The position numbers were made by a program, and so were the translations under genes. DNA of 64,000 nucleotides, taken from assembly GCA_036504215.1 (NCBI GenBank), contig DASXVO010000028.1, forward strand, positions 1 to 64,000, in the 5' to 3' direction. This DNA comes from Vicinamibacterales bacterium (GTDB taxonomy: Bacteria > Acidobacteriota > Vicinamibacteria > Vicinamibacterales > Fen-181). Below the pieces are notes generated by a model. The model did no database searches, was not told where the DNA came from, and saw nothing but the letters and a program-made list of their open reading frames with translations. Shown here one piece after another: positions 33,341 through 41,973 of this stretch (position 1 is its first letter; every line of letters begins with the position of its first letter).

Positions 33341-34109
33341 CGCCCGGCTTCCGTGGACGAGGTGGTGGCTGGGGAGCGTCACCGGAACCGCCCCGCGGAC
33401 CGCTGCCCGGTCCAGAGAGACCGCCGCCGATCCCGATGCCCGGTTGAAAGCCCCCGCCCGGCGGCACGCCCTGGCCGGGCTGGCCCCGCGGACCACCGGG
33501 GCGGATCTGTCCAGGGCCAAAGCGGTTTGGCGTGTAGGTGAAGTCCCACTCGTTGTAGTGGGTATGCCCGTTGTACGTGCGGATGGAGGCCTCTGTGCTG
33601 GTGCTCGCCACGCCGACGATGCCACCGCGCGGACCAACGCCTGGGCGTCCCTGATCCCTCGACTGGGCATCGAACGACGTCGTCGGCTGGCGTCCCGCGT
33701 CTCCCGACTGTCCGCCTCCCAGCGCTCCACGCTGACCGCCAGGCTGGGTTCCCTGACCGCCGCCGGGCCTGGCCTGCTGGGATCCGGGCGGCGGTTCGCC
33801 GAACCGCACGAATCGGAACTCGCCGGTCTCGACCATGGGATCGCCGTATTTCTTGCGGAGGAACTTCTGCTTGAGCAGCGTGTCGACGTCGGGCGGATAG
33901 GCGCCGGCGTACTTCCGCTGGTACAGGGCAATCGAGCGCTTGTATTGCTCGCCGCGGAAGACCAGTTCGGCCTCCTTCTCGCGGCGCACCAACTGGCGCC
34001 AGGTCGGCATCGCCACGGTCATCGCGACGGCCATGATCGCCAGCATGACGAGCAGTGCGGCCATTGCGTAGCCGCGCTCGCCGATCCGCGCTTGACCCGG
34101 TGTTTTCAT
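33336..34109 (-). CDS. Pseudopilin-like protein with a long Gly/Pro-rich C-terminus
   Basis: 257 residues. The N-terminus GERGYAMAALLVMLAIMAVAM resembles a prepilin leader cut after Gly with a hydrophobic helix, but the residue at +5 is Ala where major pilins have Glu. Next come REKEAELVFRGEQYKRSIAL and YPPDVDTLLKQKFLRKKYGDPM, typical of acidobacterial type II secretion pseudopilins. The second half is low complexity (Gly, Pro, Gln), interrupted by SIRTYNGHTHYNEWDFTYTP. It probably assembles with the secretion system encoded at 35602-44900, but is split off by an opposed gene. Start ATG at 34109; a longer upstream frame is not used. Confidence 0.75.
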   Translation of the reverse strand: MKTPGQARIGERGYAMAALLVMLAIMAVAMTVAMPTWRQLVRREKEAELVFRGEQYKRSIALYQRKYAGAYPPDVDTLLKQKFLRKKYGDPMVETGEFRFVRFGEPPPGSQQARPGGGQGTQPGGQRGALGGGQSGDAGRQPTTSFDAQSRDQGRPGVGPRGGIVGVASTSTEASIRTYNGHTHYNEWDFTYTPNRFGPGQIRPGGPRGQPGQGVPPGGGFQPGIGIGGGLSGPGSGPRGGSGDAPQPPPRPRKPGG

Positions 34110-34133
34110 GTAGTACACTGCTAGGTAAACCCC

Positions 34134-35387
34134 ATGATACCAGACCTCAGTTCGACCGATTTCCGGGGCGTGGCGAGGCGAAAGGCCGCGCGCGGTCGCA
34201 TCGTCCCGGCCCTGGCTGTCTGCGGCCTCGCGCTCGTCGCCGCCTGCGAGAAGGTGCCGCTGTTCGCGCCGACCGGGACGACCATCACGCTGTACTCGAA
34301 CGCGCAGGTGGTGGCACTCAACGGCACCGCGCAGATATCGGCCAGCATCGTCGAGAGCGGCGGCAACCCGGTCCAGAACGGCACGCTCATCACATTCACG
34401 ACGTCGCTCGGAACCCTGAGTCCGGCCGAGGCACGGACGAACGACGGCAAGGCCACTGTCGCGTTGAACGCCGGGACCCAATCGGGCACGGCTGAGATCA
34501 ACGCATTCTCCGGTTCGAACTCGGCCAAGTCCACGGTCAAGATCCTGATTGGATCGGCGGCCGTCACCGCCGTCACCGCGACGGCGTCGCCGTCGAGCGT
34601 GCCCTCCACGGGAGGCACGTCGACGATCACGGCGACGGTCGTGGACACCAACAGCAATCCGTTGCCGGGCGTGCCGGTCACCTTCACGACGGACCTGGGA
34701 ACCGTGACGCCAGGCATCGCCACGACGAACTCGGGCGGCCAGGCCTCCTGCACCCTCTCGACGAGCCAGTCGTCCACGGTTACGGTCACCGCGGGATCGA
34801 AGGTGACGACGACGGTGAAGGTCGTCGCGATCGACGCGCCGACCGTCACGCTCACCGGCCCGGGCACAACACCCTCCGTCGGTCTCAGCACGACATTTAC
34901 GGTGAACGTCACGAAGGGGGCGAGTTCCGGGGCGCCAATCCGGAGCGCCACCATCGACTTCGGCGACAGCAGCGGTCTACTGAACTTGGGGGCCCTGACC
35001 GGATCCGCGTCGATTCCGCACATCTATCTGAAATCTGGAACGTTCACGGTTACCGCGACCGCTACCGACGCCAACTTCCTGTCGAACTCCGTGTCGATAC
35101 CGGTCAACGTCTTCCCCGCCGTGCCGTTCACGCTGACGGTGACGGCGCCGTCGGCAAGGGTCGGCACAGCCGTGACGATTTCCGCTACGCCCAGTGCGGG
35201 TGCGCCGGCCATCACGAGCTACAGATGGGACTTCGGCGATGGGACGTCCACGACCACGACTGTCGGTTCGGCTTCAAAGGTCTACTTCGTGGTGCCGGTT
35301 GGCAATCAGGTAGTCGTCAGCGTCACAGCTACGGGCTCAGACGGGCGCATTGGTGTAGGAAGCACCGTCGTGTTCATCACGCTGTAG
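34134..35387 (+). CDS. Lipoprotein with bacterial Ig-like and PKD domains
   Basis: 417 residues. A basic N-terminus and hydrophobic segment end in LALVAAC, so Cys38 is the likely lipidated residue. Two Big_1/invasin-type Ig domains follow (about 45-135 and 140-235), each with the pattern VTFTTDLGTVTPGIATTNSG. Two PKD-like domains follow (about 240-325 and 330-417), with ATIDFGDSS and YRWDFGDGTS. It is probably a surface or periplasmic adhesion or scaffold lipoprotein. It reads opposite to the secretion genes on both sides, so it may be a partner or substrate. Thr/Ser/Val-rich composition is normal for such proteins. Confidence 0.8.
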   Translation: MIPDLSSTDFRGVARRKAARGRIVPALAVCGLALVAACEKVPLFAPTGTTITLYSNAQVVALNGTAQISASIVESGGNPVQNGTLITFTTSLGTLSPAEARTNDGKATVALNAGTQSGTAEINAFSGSNSAKSTVKILIGSAAVTAVTATASPSSVPSTGGTSTITATVVDTNSNPLPGVPVTFTTDLGTVTPGIATTNSGGQASCTLSTSQSSTVTVTAGSKVTTTVKVVAIDAPTVTLTGPGTTPSVGLSTTFTVNVTKGASSGAPIRSATIDFGDSSGLLNLGALTGSASIPHIYLKSGTFTVTATATDANFLSNSVSIPVNVFPAVPFTLTVTAPSARVGTAVTISATPSAGAPAITSYRWDFGDGTSTTTTVGSASKVYFVVPVGNQVVVSVTATGSDGRIGVGSTVVFITL

Positions 35388-35415
35388 ACGCCCACTGACG
35401 CCCCAAACCGCGCAG

Positions 35416-35455
35416 AGGCCGGGGATTTCCATTTTCACCTGGAGGTTCCCGGCCT
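35416..35455. terminator. Candidate terminator after the Ig/PKD lipoprotein gene
   Basis: AGGCCGGG (35416-35423) pairs with CCCGGCCT (35448-35455), extended by two weaker pairs, with a 22-base loop, shortly after the stop at 35387. There is no long T-tract. Confidence 0.4.
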
Positions 35456-35476
35456 TCGTCAGTATTGGCTTCCCCG

Positions 35477-35552
35477 CACGGGCGGGACGCCCGTGCCACT
35501 CCAGCGTGCCACTCCACTCGTCACCTACACGGGCGGGACGCCCGTGCCACTC
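35477..35552. repeat. Two copies of a CACGGGCGGGACGCCCGTG hairpin repeat
   Basis: The 19-base unit, followed by CCACTC, occurs at 35477-35501 and 35528-35552. Each copy is a perfect 7-bp stem (CACGGGC / GCCCGTG) with a GGGAC loop. Similar GGGACGCCCGTGCCAC units are, to my knowledge, dispersed in genomes of several phyla, including Acidobacteriota, and often mis-translated as HGRDARAT. Confidence 0.8.
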
Positions 35553-35556
35553 TCCT

Positions 35557-35612
35557 CATCACCACTCTCCGCATCACCACTCTCCGCATCACCACTCCGC
35601 ATCACCACTCCG
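35557..35612. repeat. Short tandem repeat CATCACCACTCTCCG
   Basis: Four head-to-tail units: two of 15 bases (35557-35571, 35572-35586) and two of 13 bases (35587-35599, 35600-35612). The last unit contains the stop codon of the - strand pseudopilin gene. Confidence 0.85.
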
Positions 35613-36021
35613 CGTAGGCGGTGCCCTCGAGCGACGTGCCCTCTGCCCCGCTCTTCACATCGAAGACGCCGGCTTCGGCCGTCGGATTGCCGGGGTCGGG
35701 TTCCGAGGGGATCGGCTGCCACGTGTCGGTGGACTCGGTCATCGGGTCCTTCGGGAGCTGCCGCATGTAGCCGTCCGACACGAGCGCGTCGAGGCTGGCG
35801 GGGTACTTTCCCTTGTCAGCATAGTACTGGTCGATGGCGTCGCGCATCCGGAAGAGGTCTTCCTTCAGCACGCCTTCCCTGGTGCGGAGGACGCCGTTGC
35901 GGTACTGCACGACGCCCATGCCGGCCAGCACCGCGACCAGCGCGACCACGACCATCAATTCGATCAGCGTGAATCCGGATTCAGCGCCAAGCCGACGCCG
36001 AAACCCTCGGAGTGTCAGCAT
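35602..36021 (-). CDS. gspG: Type II secretion major pseudopilin, GspG-like
   Basis: 139 residues. The prepilin signal is ideal: a basic leader, cleavage after Gly in ESGFTLIELMVVVALVAVLA, and Glu at +5. Downstream are LFRMRDAIDQYYADKGKYPASLDAL and DPMTESTDTW, as in GspG. Pseudopilins form the piston-like filament of the type II system. Last gene of the operon; its 3' end runs into a tandem repeat. Confidence 0.88.
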   Translation of the reverse strand: MLTLRGFRRRLGAESGFTLIELMVVVALVAVLAGMGVVQYRNGVLRTREGVLKEDLFRMRDAIDQYYADKGKYPASLDALVSDGYMRQLPKDPMTESTDTWQPIPSEPDPGNPTAEAGVFDVKSGAEGTSLEGTAYAEW

Positions 36022-36027
36022 GGTGAG

Positions 36028-36543
36028 CTACCAGTCCTTGTACTTCGTCCCATCGAGTGCCGTGCCGGCGCTCTTCGTGAAGACGTCGAAGACGTTCTGC
36101 CCGCCCCAACTCGTCGAGTCGGCATCGTCCTGATAGGACCGCATGCCCCACTCGGTGCTCTTGGTCATCGGATCGATCGGAATCCGCCGGAGGAACTTCA
36201 GCTTCCGGCCCGACGCGTCGTTGGCGACCTTGACGCCCTCGACGAGCGTGTCCAGGTCGGGCGGGTATCCCTCGGACCCCAGGCGGACGTCGGTCGAACC
36301 GATCATGCCCTGGTCCACGGCGTCCTTGTACTTGTCGATCGCCACGCGCATCTCGCGCAGCGTGCGGCGCAGTTCCGCTTCGCGCTGCCGCTGCATCGTC
36401 ACCTTCGCCAGCGGCAGGATCGCCGAGGCCAGGATGAGCAGCATCGTGCCAACGACGACGAGTTCGACGAACGTATACCCTGCGCTCGCATCACGGAGCT
36501 GCGCGAGGCGCCGAACGATCGATCGATGGCTTCTCGTGTCCAT
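36028..36543 (-). CDS. Second type II secretion pseudopilin
   Basis: 171 residues. The prepilin site is SAGYTFVELVVVGTMLL, with Glu at +5. The body resembles the gspG product: LREMRVAIDKYKDAVDQG, YPPDLDTLVEGV and RIPIDPMTKSTEWG, ending DGTKYKDW. It is probably a paralogue serving as a minor or alternative pseudopilin. It lies six bases from gspG and 13 from the secretin gene. Confidence 0.87.
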   Translation of the reverse strand: MDTRSHRSIVRRLAQLRDASAGYTFVELVVVGTMLLILASAILPLAKVTMQRQREAELRRTLREMRVAIDKYKDAVDQGMIGSTDVRLGSEGYPPDLDTLVEGVKVANDASGRKLKFLRRIPIDPMTKSTEWGMRSYQDDADSTSWGGQNVFDVFTKSAGTALDGTKYKDW

Positions 36544-36556
36544 TCCTCGGTTCGTC

Positions 36557-39154
36557 CTACTTCACCGTCACGGATGCCGGCGCGAACTGCAGGCTGATGA
36601 CCCCCGACGGCCCGTTCGCCACGCCGCTGATCCTGAAGTTCACCGCTCCCGGCGCGATCGCATCGAACACGACTGCCGCGAGCATTCCGTCACCCGTCGC
36701 GCCGACGATGTCGCCGGTGCGCGTGATCGTGATGTCAACACGCCCGTTGGCGGAGTCCACCTGCTGGGCGAACGCGGTCGTCGCGTTCCCCTGTTTCATG
36801 AACCCCCCTTCCTGTACCGTCCGCACGCGCAGCGCCGTCGGGCTGTAGGTGAGCGTGAGGCTGAGCGTGGACGCGCGATTCATCGCGGAGCCCGACAGCG
36901 CCACTGTGTAGGGGCCACCGCCCACGCGGAGCTCGGTGCCCGGCGGCGTGACGGTGATCACCGCCGGCGGCAGGGGCGCCGCCCGCGGTGGAGTCGCTGC
37001 CGCTGCCGGCGCGCCGGCGGGAGGCGGTGGGGCCGCTGGCTGGAGAATGGCCGGCGACGGCGCCGACACCTGGCCGGCTGGCTGCGCAGTCGGTAGTGGC
37101 GGCTGGACGGCCGGCATCGTCGGCGGCGCCACTGGCTGAGCCTGCGGCTGCTGTTGGGCCGGCGGCATCATCACCGTCCCAGGGACCGGTGAACTCCCCG
37201 GCGGAATGACCGGCGTTCCCTGCTGCGTCTGGCGGCCGACGGGTGCGCCACCCACCGGTGCGGCGCCAGGCGTCCCGTACGGCTGCGTCGTGATGGGAGG
37301 TGCCGGAGTCTGTGCCGGTGCTGCAGTGGGCTGCCCCGCGGGCTGATCCGTGGTCGTGTCGGTTCCGGCCACGCCGAGCAGCGGCGGTGTTCCGCCGAGC
37401 GTGGGGTTCTGTGACGTGCCGATGTAGACCGGCTGGAAGTCCCTGTCGGTCAGGCCGTGGGTCCGGATGATGTGCGGCGTCAGCAGCATCACGATATCGG
37501 TCTGCGAGATCTGGCTCTCGTTCGCCGAGAACAACTGCTTGATCACCGGCACGTGGATCCCGCCCGGGAACCCGTTCAGCGACTTCCGTTCGTCATCGCG
37601 CAGCAGGCCGGCCAGCATGTTCGATTCGCCGTCGCGCAGGCGCATCTTCGTGGTGACCTTGCGTGAGCCGAACGACGGCAGGTTCTGGCCCGCCACGTTC
37701 ACGTCGGCGGCCTTCGTGCTGCTCTCCACCATCAGGTCGAGGATGATATCGCCGTCGTACGTCACGCGGGGCGTGACCTCGAGGTTGACGCCGACCGACC
37801 GGTAGCTGAACGACGTCATCGGGTTGAACGCCGTGCCTCCGGTGACGAGCGGGCTGAATGTCGTGGACGGCACCGGGATCTCGTCGCCGAGGTTCGCGGT
37901 GAGCTTCGTGCCTTCCTGACCGCGCAGCGACGGCTTGGCGATCAGCTTGGTCTGGGAATCCGACTCGAGGAACTTGATGGTGGCCGACGGCACCTGCAGG
38001 TAGAAGTCCGCGGTGTTGATGCCGTGCACGACCGTGTTGAGGTTGAACGAACCGCCGGACGTCGTCGCCGTGGCGCCGGCTCCCGGCGTACTCCCGCTGC
38101 TCCCGCTCGGTGGCGCTTCGGGCGAGAAGTTCAGGCCGACGGCGTAATTCGACAGGTTCAGGCCGTACGACTTCGCCCGCGTGCGGTTCACCTCGAGGAT
38201 CTCGACATCCACCACCACCTCGGCGCGCGGCTTGTCGTTCATCTCGATCACACGCTCCGCGATGGCGACCATCGCCGAGCTTCCGCGCATCGTGACCGTG
38301 TTCGCGCCCTTGTTCACCGAGATCTGCGGCCGGCTGATCGAGACACCGCCCTGCGGCACGATGATTTGGGTGAGCAGGGTCTGCATCTCCGTGGCGTCCG
38401 CGCTCGACAGGTAGAAGGTACGGATGACCTGGTCCTCGTACTTCTGACGGTTCTGCGGTGAGTCCAGGATGACCAAAATCGTGCGGGCGTTCAGCACCTT
38501 GTAAAAGAAGCCGTTCGACGTGAAGACGAGGTTCAGGGCCTGCTCGAGCGTCACGCCATCGAGCTCCAGCGCGGAGGGGTTCGCCTTGTCCTGCACGGTT
38601 GTGTCGTACATGACGTTGATGCCGCTCGTCTGGGCCAGGAAGTCGAGGATCTGCTTGACCATGACCCCTTGCGCGAACTTGAAGTACAGGGGCTGCCGCG
38701 AGGCGGGATTGAGCTCCGGTACCTGGCTCGTCTGGCGTGCGCGATCCTTCAACTGCTCGATCTGCGGCTTGGGCCTGGCGGCCTCGATCTTGTCGCGGAG
38801 GATCTTCTCGAGCTCGACGGCGCGCGTCGTCGCCCGGCGGTTGCCCGGATCGAACTCCGCCGCCTTCCGGTACTCGCGAATCGCCCCCTCGATGTCGTCC
38901 TTTGCCTCGAGCTGCTGTCCCTTGTCGATGTGGTTGCGCGACGCGGCCAACTGCGCCCGTTCCAACGCAATCTTGTACTCGGCCGAGTTCGGATTCGCCT
39001 GGGTGGCCTGCTGGTAGTAGAGGACGGCCGAGTCCCAGTCGCCGGAGCGCGCCGCCCGTTCACCGTTGCTGAAGGCCCGCCCCGCCGTGCAGCCGGCAGC
39101 GGCGACCGCGATCATCAGGCCCAGCGCTGCTGCTTTCAGAAGTTCCGATCTCAA
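36557..39154 (-). CDS. gspD: Secretin (GspD/PilQ-like) lipoprotein with TPR and cohesin-like domains
   Basis: 865 residues from a TTG at 39154 preceded by GGAGG at five bases; a TTG four codons upstream is the alternative. Domains in order: lipoprotein signal with Cys22 (AVAAAGC); TPR repeats (about 28-115); an STN/N0-like domain (ILDFLAQTSGINVMYD); a NolW/N1 domain; the secretin core (about 370-575, with VGVNLEVTPRVTYDGDIILDL and DIVMLLTPHII); a Pro/Gln/Ala linker of about 130 residues; and a C-terminal cohesin-like beta domain (from LRVGGGPYTVALSGSAMN to the end). Secretins form the outer-membrane gate. The cohesin-like end is not part of classical GspD or PilQ. Confidence 0.9.
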   Translation of the reverse strand: MRSELLKAAALGLMIAVAAAGCTAGRAFSNGERAARSGDWDSAVLYYQQATQANPNSAEYKIALERAQLAASRNHIDKGQQLEAKDDIEGAIREYRKAAEFDPGNRRATTRAVELEKILRDKIEAARPKPQIEQLKDRARQTSQVPELNPASRQPLYFKFAQGVMVKQILDFLAQTSGINVMYDTTVQDKANPSALELDGVTLEQALNLVFTSNGFFYKVLNARTILVILDSPQNRQKYEDQVIRTFYLSSADATEMQTLLTQIIVPQGGVSISRPQISVNKGANTVTMRGSSAMVAIAERVIEMNDKPRAEVVVDVEILEVNRTRAKSYGLNLSNYAVGLNFSPEAPPSGSSGSTPGAGATATTSGGSFNLNTVVHGINTADFYLQVPSATIKFLESDSQTKLIAKPSLRGQEGTKLTANLGDEIPVPSTTFSPLVTGGTAFNPMTSFSYRSVGVNLEVTPRVTYDGDIILDLMVESSTKAADVNVAGQNLPSFGSRKVTTKMRLRDGESNMLAGLLRDDERKSLNGFPGGIHVPVIKQLFSANESQISQTDIVMLLTPHIIRTHGLTDRDFQPVYIGTSQNPTLGGTPPLLGVAGTDTTTDQPAGQPTAAPAQTPAPPITTQPYGTPGAAPVGGAPVGRQTQQGTPVIPPGSSPVPGTVMMPPAQQQPQAQPVAPPTMPAVQPPLPTAQPAGQVSAPSPAILQPAAPPPPAGAPAAAATPPRAAPLPPAVITVTPPGTELRVGGGPYTVALSGSAMNRASTLSLTLTYSPTALRVRTVQEGGFMKQGNATTAFAQQVDSANGRVDITITRTGDIVGATGDGMLAAVVFDAIAPGAVNFRISGVANGPSGVISLQFAPASVTVK

Positions 39155-39250
39155 GCCAGCCTCCAATCGCCAGCAGGTCAGAGAACATAACCGGCCTGCC
39201 AGGTTTCGTTCGGGTCAGAAATCTGCGCGTCGCGACCGTTTCCGCCCGAC

Positions 39251-39808
39251 TCAGCCCGTCAACCGGATAAACTGGGTCCCGCGGCCGTCCACGTACGACA
39301 TCTGGATCGACTCCACGCCAATCTTGATGATCTTGTACCGTCCCTCGATCACCTGTCCCTCGCGGCCATAGAACACGTCGCGGCCGTCGCTGAGCACGGC
39401 GATCGCGCCCCCTTGCCCCTGCACGACGCCGATGAACTTCAGCGGGATCGGCGGGGGCGGTGGCGGGGGCGGCGGCGGCGCGTTCGGGTCCAGCGGGGGT
39501 GGCGCCACGGGCGTCACGACTCGAGGCGGCATTGGCGGCGGTGCCTTCGGCTGTTCACGGAACAGGTTTCGGCCTCTCCCGGCCGGCTCTGGTCTCGCGG
39601 CCGTCAGTTCGGACAGCCGGACGTCGGGTACGGGTTCGATGCGCTCGCCCGCGGCGGCGCCTCGCGCGCTCGCGGCTCGCACGGCGTCCGTGGACTGTGG
39701 CGATGCGGGTGTCTTCCCGCCGCGCCACTGATACGCCACCACGGCTACGAGCGCGAGGGCCAGGCCGGCCAGCGCCACGAGCTGCCGCCTGGACTGGCTA
39801 GCCGGCAT
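39251..39808 (-). CDS. PilP/GspC-like inner-membrane protein
   Basis: 185 residues. One membrane helix (about 9-27) precedes a Pro-rich linker with ten consecutive prolines. A small beta domain (about 125-185) follows: PLKFIGVVQGQGGAIAVLSD and FYGREGQVIEGRYKIIKIG, similar to the HR domain of GspC and to PilP. This part would touch the secretin. It overlaps pilO by 11 bases. The run of prolines implies dependence on elongation factor P. Confidence 0.78.
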   Translation of the reverse strand: MPASQSRRQLVALAGLALALVAVVAYQWRGGKTPASPQSTDAVRAASARGAAAGERIEPVPDVRLSELTAARPEPAGRGRNLFREQPKAPPPMPPRVVTPVAPPPLDPNAPPPPPPPPPPIPLKFIGVVQGQGGAIAVLSDGRDVFYGREGQVIEGRYKIIKIGVESIQMSYVDGRGTQFIRLTG

Positions 39809-40367
39809 TGGCCACGACCCGATAATAGGTCACGAGTTGGAGGGTGAGGGCGAGCGAGCCGCTCGCTTCGTGCCCCTGGTCGATCGCCACCGATTCGATG
39901 GCCACGAACTCCGGCGCCGCCTCCAGGTTGTAGATGAACTGCCGGATGTCCTCGTAGTTCCCCTCGAGGAGAATCACGATGGTGAAGACGTCGAGGCTGC
40001 CACCGCGCACGTGCCCCGGCGTCGCGGTTCGCCGCTGGATGCGAAGATTGCTCTTGCGGGCCAGCTGCGCGAGATTCAGATACGTCAACCGGTGGGCCGC
40101 GCTCAGGTCGCTCGGCAGGATGTCGCGGTAGAACGTCTGGAGTTCGGCCTCCGCCCGTTCCTTCCCCGCGGCAATGCCGCGTGCGGCCTGGTACTCACGC
40201 TGCGCCGCGCGGCGCGTCTCCTCCGCCCTGAACGCGCGGGCATCGGCATCGCCGACGCGGACGGACAGCGGGTAGACCACGGCCGCGTAGACGCCCACGT
40301 TGATCGCGAGCACGATCCCCAGGATCAGGACGAACGTTCGCTGTTCGGTCAGGATGCGGCGCAGCAC
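39798..40367 (-). CDS. pilO: PilO-like assembly protein
   Basis: 189 residues from a GTG at 40367. One N-terminal helix (about 12-33) is followed by a coiled coil and a ferredoxin-like domain: DILPSDLSAAHRLTYLNLAQ and LEGNYEDIRQFIYNLEAAPEFV, a PilO signature. It pairs with PilN to link the cytoplasmic platform to the periplasmic collar. Position after pilN supports the call. Confidence 0.82.
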   Translation of the reverse strand: MLRRILTEQRTFVLILGIVLAINVGVYAAVVYPLSVRVGDADARAFRAEETRRAAQREYQAARGIAAGKERAEAELQTFYRDILPSDLSAAHRLTYLNLAQLARKSNLRIQRRTATPGHVRGGSLDVFTIVILLEGNYEDIRQFIYNLEAAPEFVAIESVAIDQGHEASGSLALTLQLVTYYRVVANAG

Positions 40368-40383
40368 GGTGTCATCCTCATTG

Positions 40384-40986
40384 TCACTTCTTCGGCTTGC
40401 TTCCGGAGCCGGCGGCAGTCGAAAGCTGGCGCGTCACGGGCATGTACCGGCCTTCGAGCGCCACCTCGAGCAGTCCCTGCGGGGTCGTCGTCTCGGTGCG
40501 CGAGAACAGCCCGAGGAACGTGCCCGAACCCTGGAGTGCCTCGACGAACGTCTCCACGTCCTCTGCCCTGCGCGCGAGGACGACGACCGCCACCGTGAGA
40601 TGGCCGTCCCGGTCGGTCGATGGCCGGATCGATTCAATCCGCACGTCAGCCGGAAGCGTGGTTTCGAGGCGGTTCAGTAGTTCGGTCCAGGAGAACGTGC
40701 GCTGGTCGATGAGCGCATTCGCTTCCCGCGCGGCCGTGCCGACCGCTTCGAGTTCCTTCCGATCGATGCTCCGGCGTGCCTGCGCCGCCTGTTCGCGCAG
40801 CTGCACCGCGCGTTCCTCGGACTGTCGGACCCGTCCCACGAGGTCGGCGTGGCGCGCGGACAGGCTGCGCACCTCCACGACGTTGAAGATCGAGAGCGCC
40901 ACGATCAGGGCGCCGGTCGCGAGGAGTGCGACCCGGACGAGCCGCTCGTTGTAGAAAGGCCGCGTCGAGAGGTTGGTGCGCAGCAT
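40384..40986 (-). CDS. pilN: PilN-like assembly protein
   Basis: 200 residues. The start MLRTNLSTRPFYNERLVR resembles the PilM-binding N-terminal motif of PilN. A helix (about 20-41) and a coiled coil follow, then a ferredoxin-like domain (TFSWTELLNRLETTLPADV). It anchors PilM to the inner membrane. Confidence 0.85.
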   Translation of the reverse strand: MLRTNLSTRPFYNERLVRVALLATGALIVALSIFNVVEVRSLSARHADLVGRVRQSEERAVQLREQAAQARRSIDRKELEAVGTAAREANALIDQRTFSWTELLNRLETTLPADVRIESIRPSTDRDGHLTVAVVVLARRAEDVETFVEALQGSGTFLGLFSRTETTTPQGLLEVALEGRYMPVTRQLSTAAGSGSKPKK

Positions 40987-41001
40987 CCGGTCGCTCGCTC
41001 C

Positions 41002-41973
41002 CTACACCCCGGCGCCGGCGCGCGCGAGCACGCCGACGAGCGGTGTCACGATGTTCAGCAGCGCGGGATCGGCGGCAATCCGGTCCGCGAACCTGGCACT
41101 GCGCTGAGGATCGACCGTCTCGGTCTTCACGTTCAGGCGCGTATCGATGAGCCGGCGGGTCGCTTCCAGTCCGGCCGTTGCACCAGACGCCCATCCGTCG
41201 GCACCGCTGCCGGTGACCAGCACCCGCGCGAAACCGCTGCCACCGAGGCGATCTTCGTAGTACATCGCGGTCTGGTGCACGAGGTCGGGCAGCGTGTCCT
41301 CGCTCCCTTCGGCACGGTTGCGGAAGAAGATCAAATCGGCGCCGCGCAGGATCGCAATCGAGCCGTACTCGGGCGTGACGTTGACCAGCAGCCAATCGCC
41401 CGAACTGCCGGCCTCCCCCGCCAGTACCGCGTTCACGACACTGAAGGTGGCCAGGTCCACCAGCCCCGCCTGCGCGCCGGCAACCTCGCACGCGTCCTCG
41501 TACGCCTTCACCACGTCGCGCCTGGCCAGCGCCACCACGAATTCCCGGCCTCCGCCGGGCACGGCGATGCCGGGCGAATAGGTGACCTGGGCCTCGTCGA
41601 TGTGGAACGGCGCGGTCTTCCGCACGTGCCAGCGAATCAGTTGGTCGAGATCCTCCTCCCGCGGCGGCACGGTCTCGAGGCGGATCAGCGACACCTTCGC
41701 GATGCTGTCCGGGAGGACGAGTGCCACCCGCCGGGTCCGGCCTCCGAGCCGCGACAGCACGCGTCCGACCGCCTCACCGAGCGCGGCGGCGTCGCTGACG
41801 TTCTGGCCTGTGAGCGCCGGCGTCACCACGCCGGCCTGCAGCGGCTCGATCGCGTGGCCCGAAATCACGGTGCCACCGGCGGGCCGCGTGACCGCGATCG
41901 CCGACACGACACGTGCGGCGATCTGGACGGCCACCGTCGGCGGCTGTGCGGCGAAGAGCGAGGTCAGAGTCAT
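41002..41973 (-). CDS. pilM: PilM-like actin-fold assembly protein
   Basis: 323 residues. It is an actin-like fold protein of the PilM/GspL-cytoplasmic type: VALVLPDSIAKVSLIRLETV, LIRWHVRKTAPFHID and WLLVNVTPEYGSIAILRG. PilM binds PilN at the cytoplasmic membrane face. It overlaps gspE by four bases (ATGA). The N-terminal nucleotide motif is less canonical than in Pseudomonas PilM. Confidence 0.85.
   Translation of the reverse strand: MTLTSLFAAQPPTVAVQIAARVVSAIAVTRPAGGTVISGHAIEPLQAGVVTPALTGQNVSDAAALGEAVGRVLSRLGGRTRRVALVLPDSIAKVSLIRLETVPPREEDLDQLIRWHVRKTAPFHIDEAQVTYSPGIAVPGGGREFVVALARRDVVKAYEDACEVAGAQAGLVDLATFSVVNAVLAGEAGSSGDWLLVNVTPEYGSIAILRGADLIFFRNRAEGSEDTLPDLVHQTAMYYEDRLGGSGFARVLVTGSGADGWASGATAGLEATRRLIDTRLNVKTETVDPQRSARFADRIAADPALLNIVTPLVGVLARAGAGV

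Noticed and set aside
34092-34119. TTGACC-N16-TACACT promoter for the Ig/PKD lipoprotein gene
   Set aside because: It would start transcription within about eight bases of the ATG at 34134, and it lies over the start of the opposite pseudopilin gene; too weak to list.
35557-35612. Possible CRISPR array
   Set aside because: The units are head-to-tail with no unique spacers and are too short, so it is a microsatellite.
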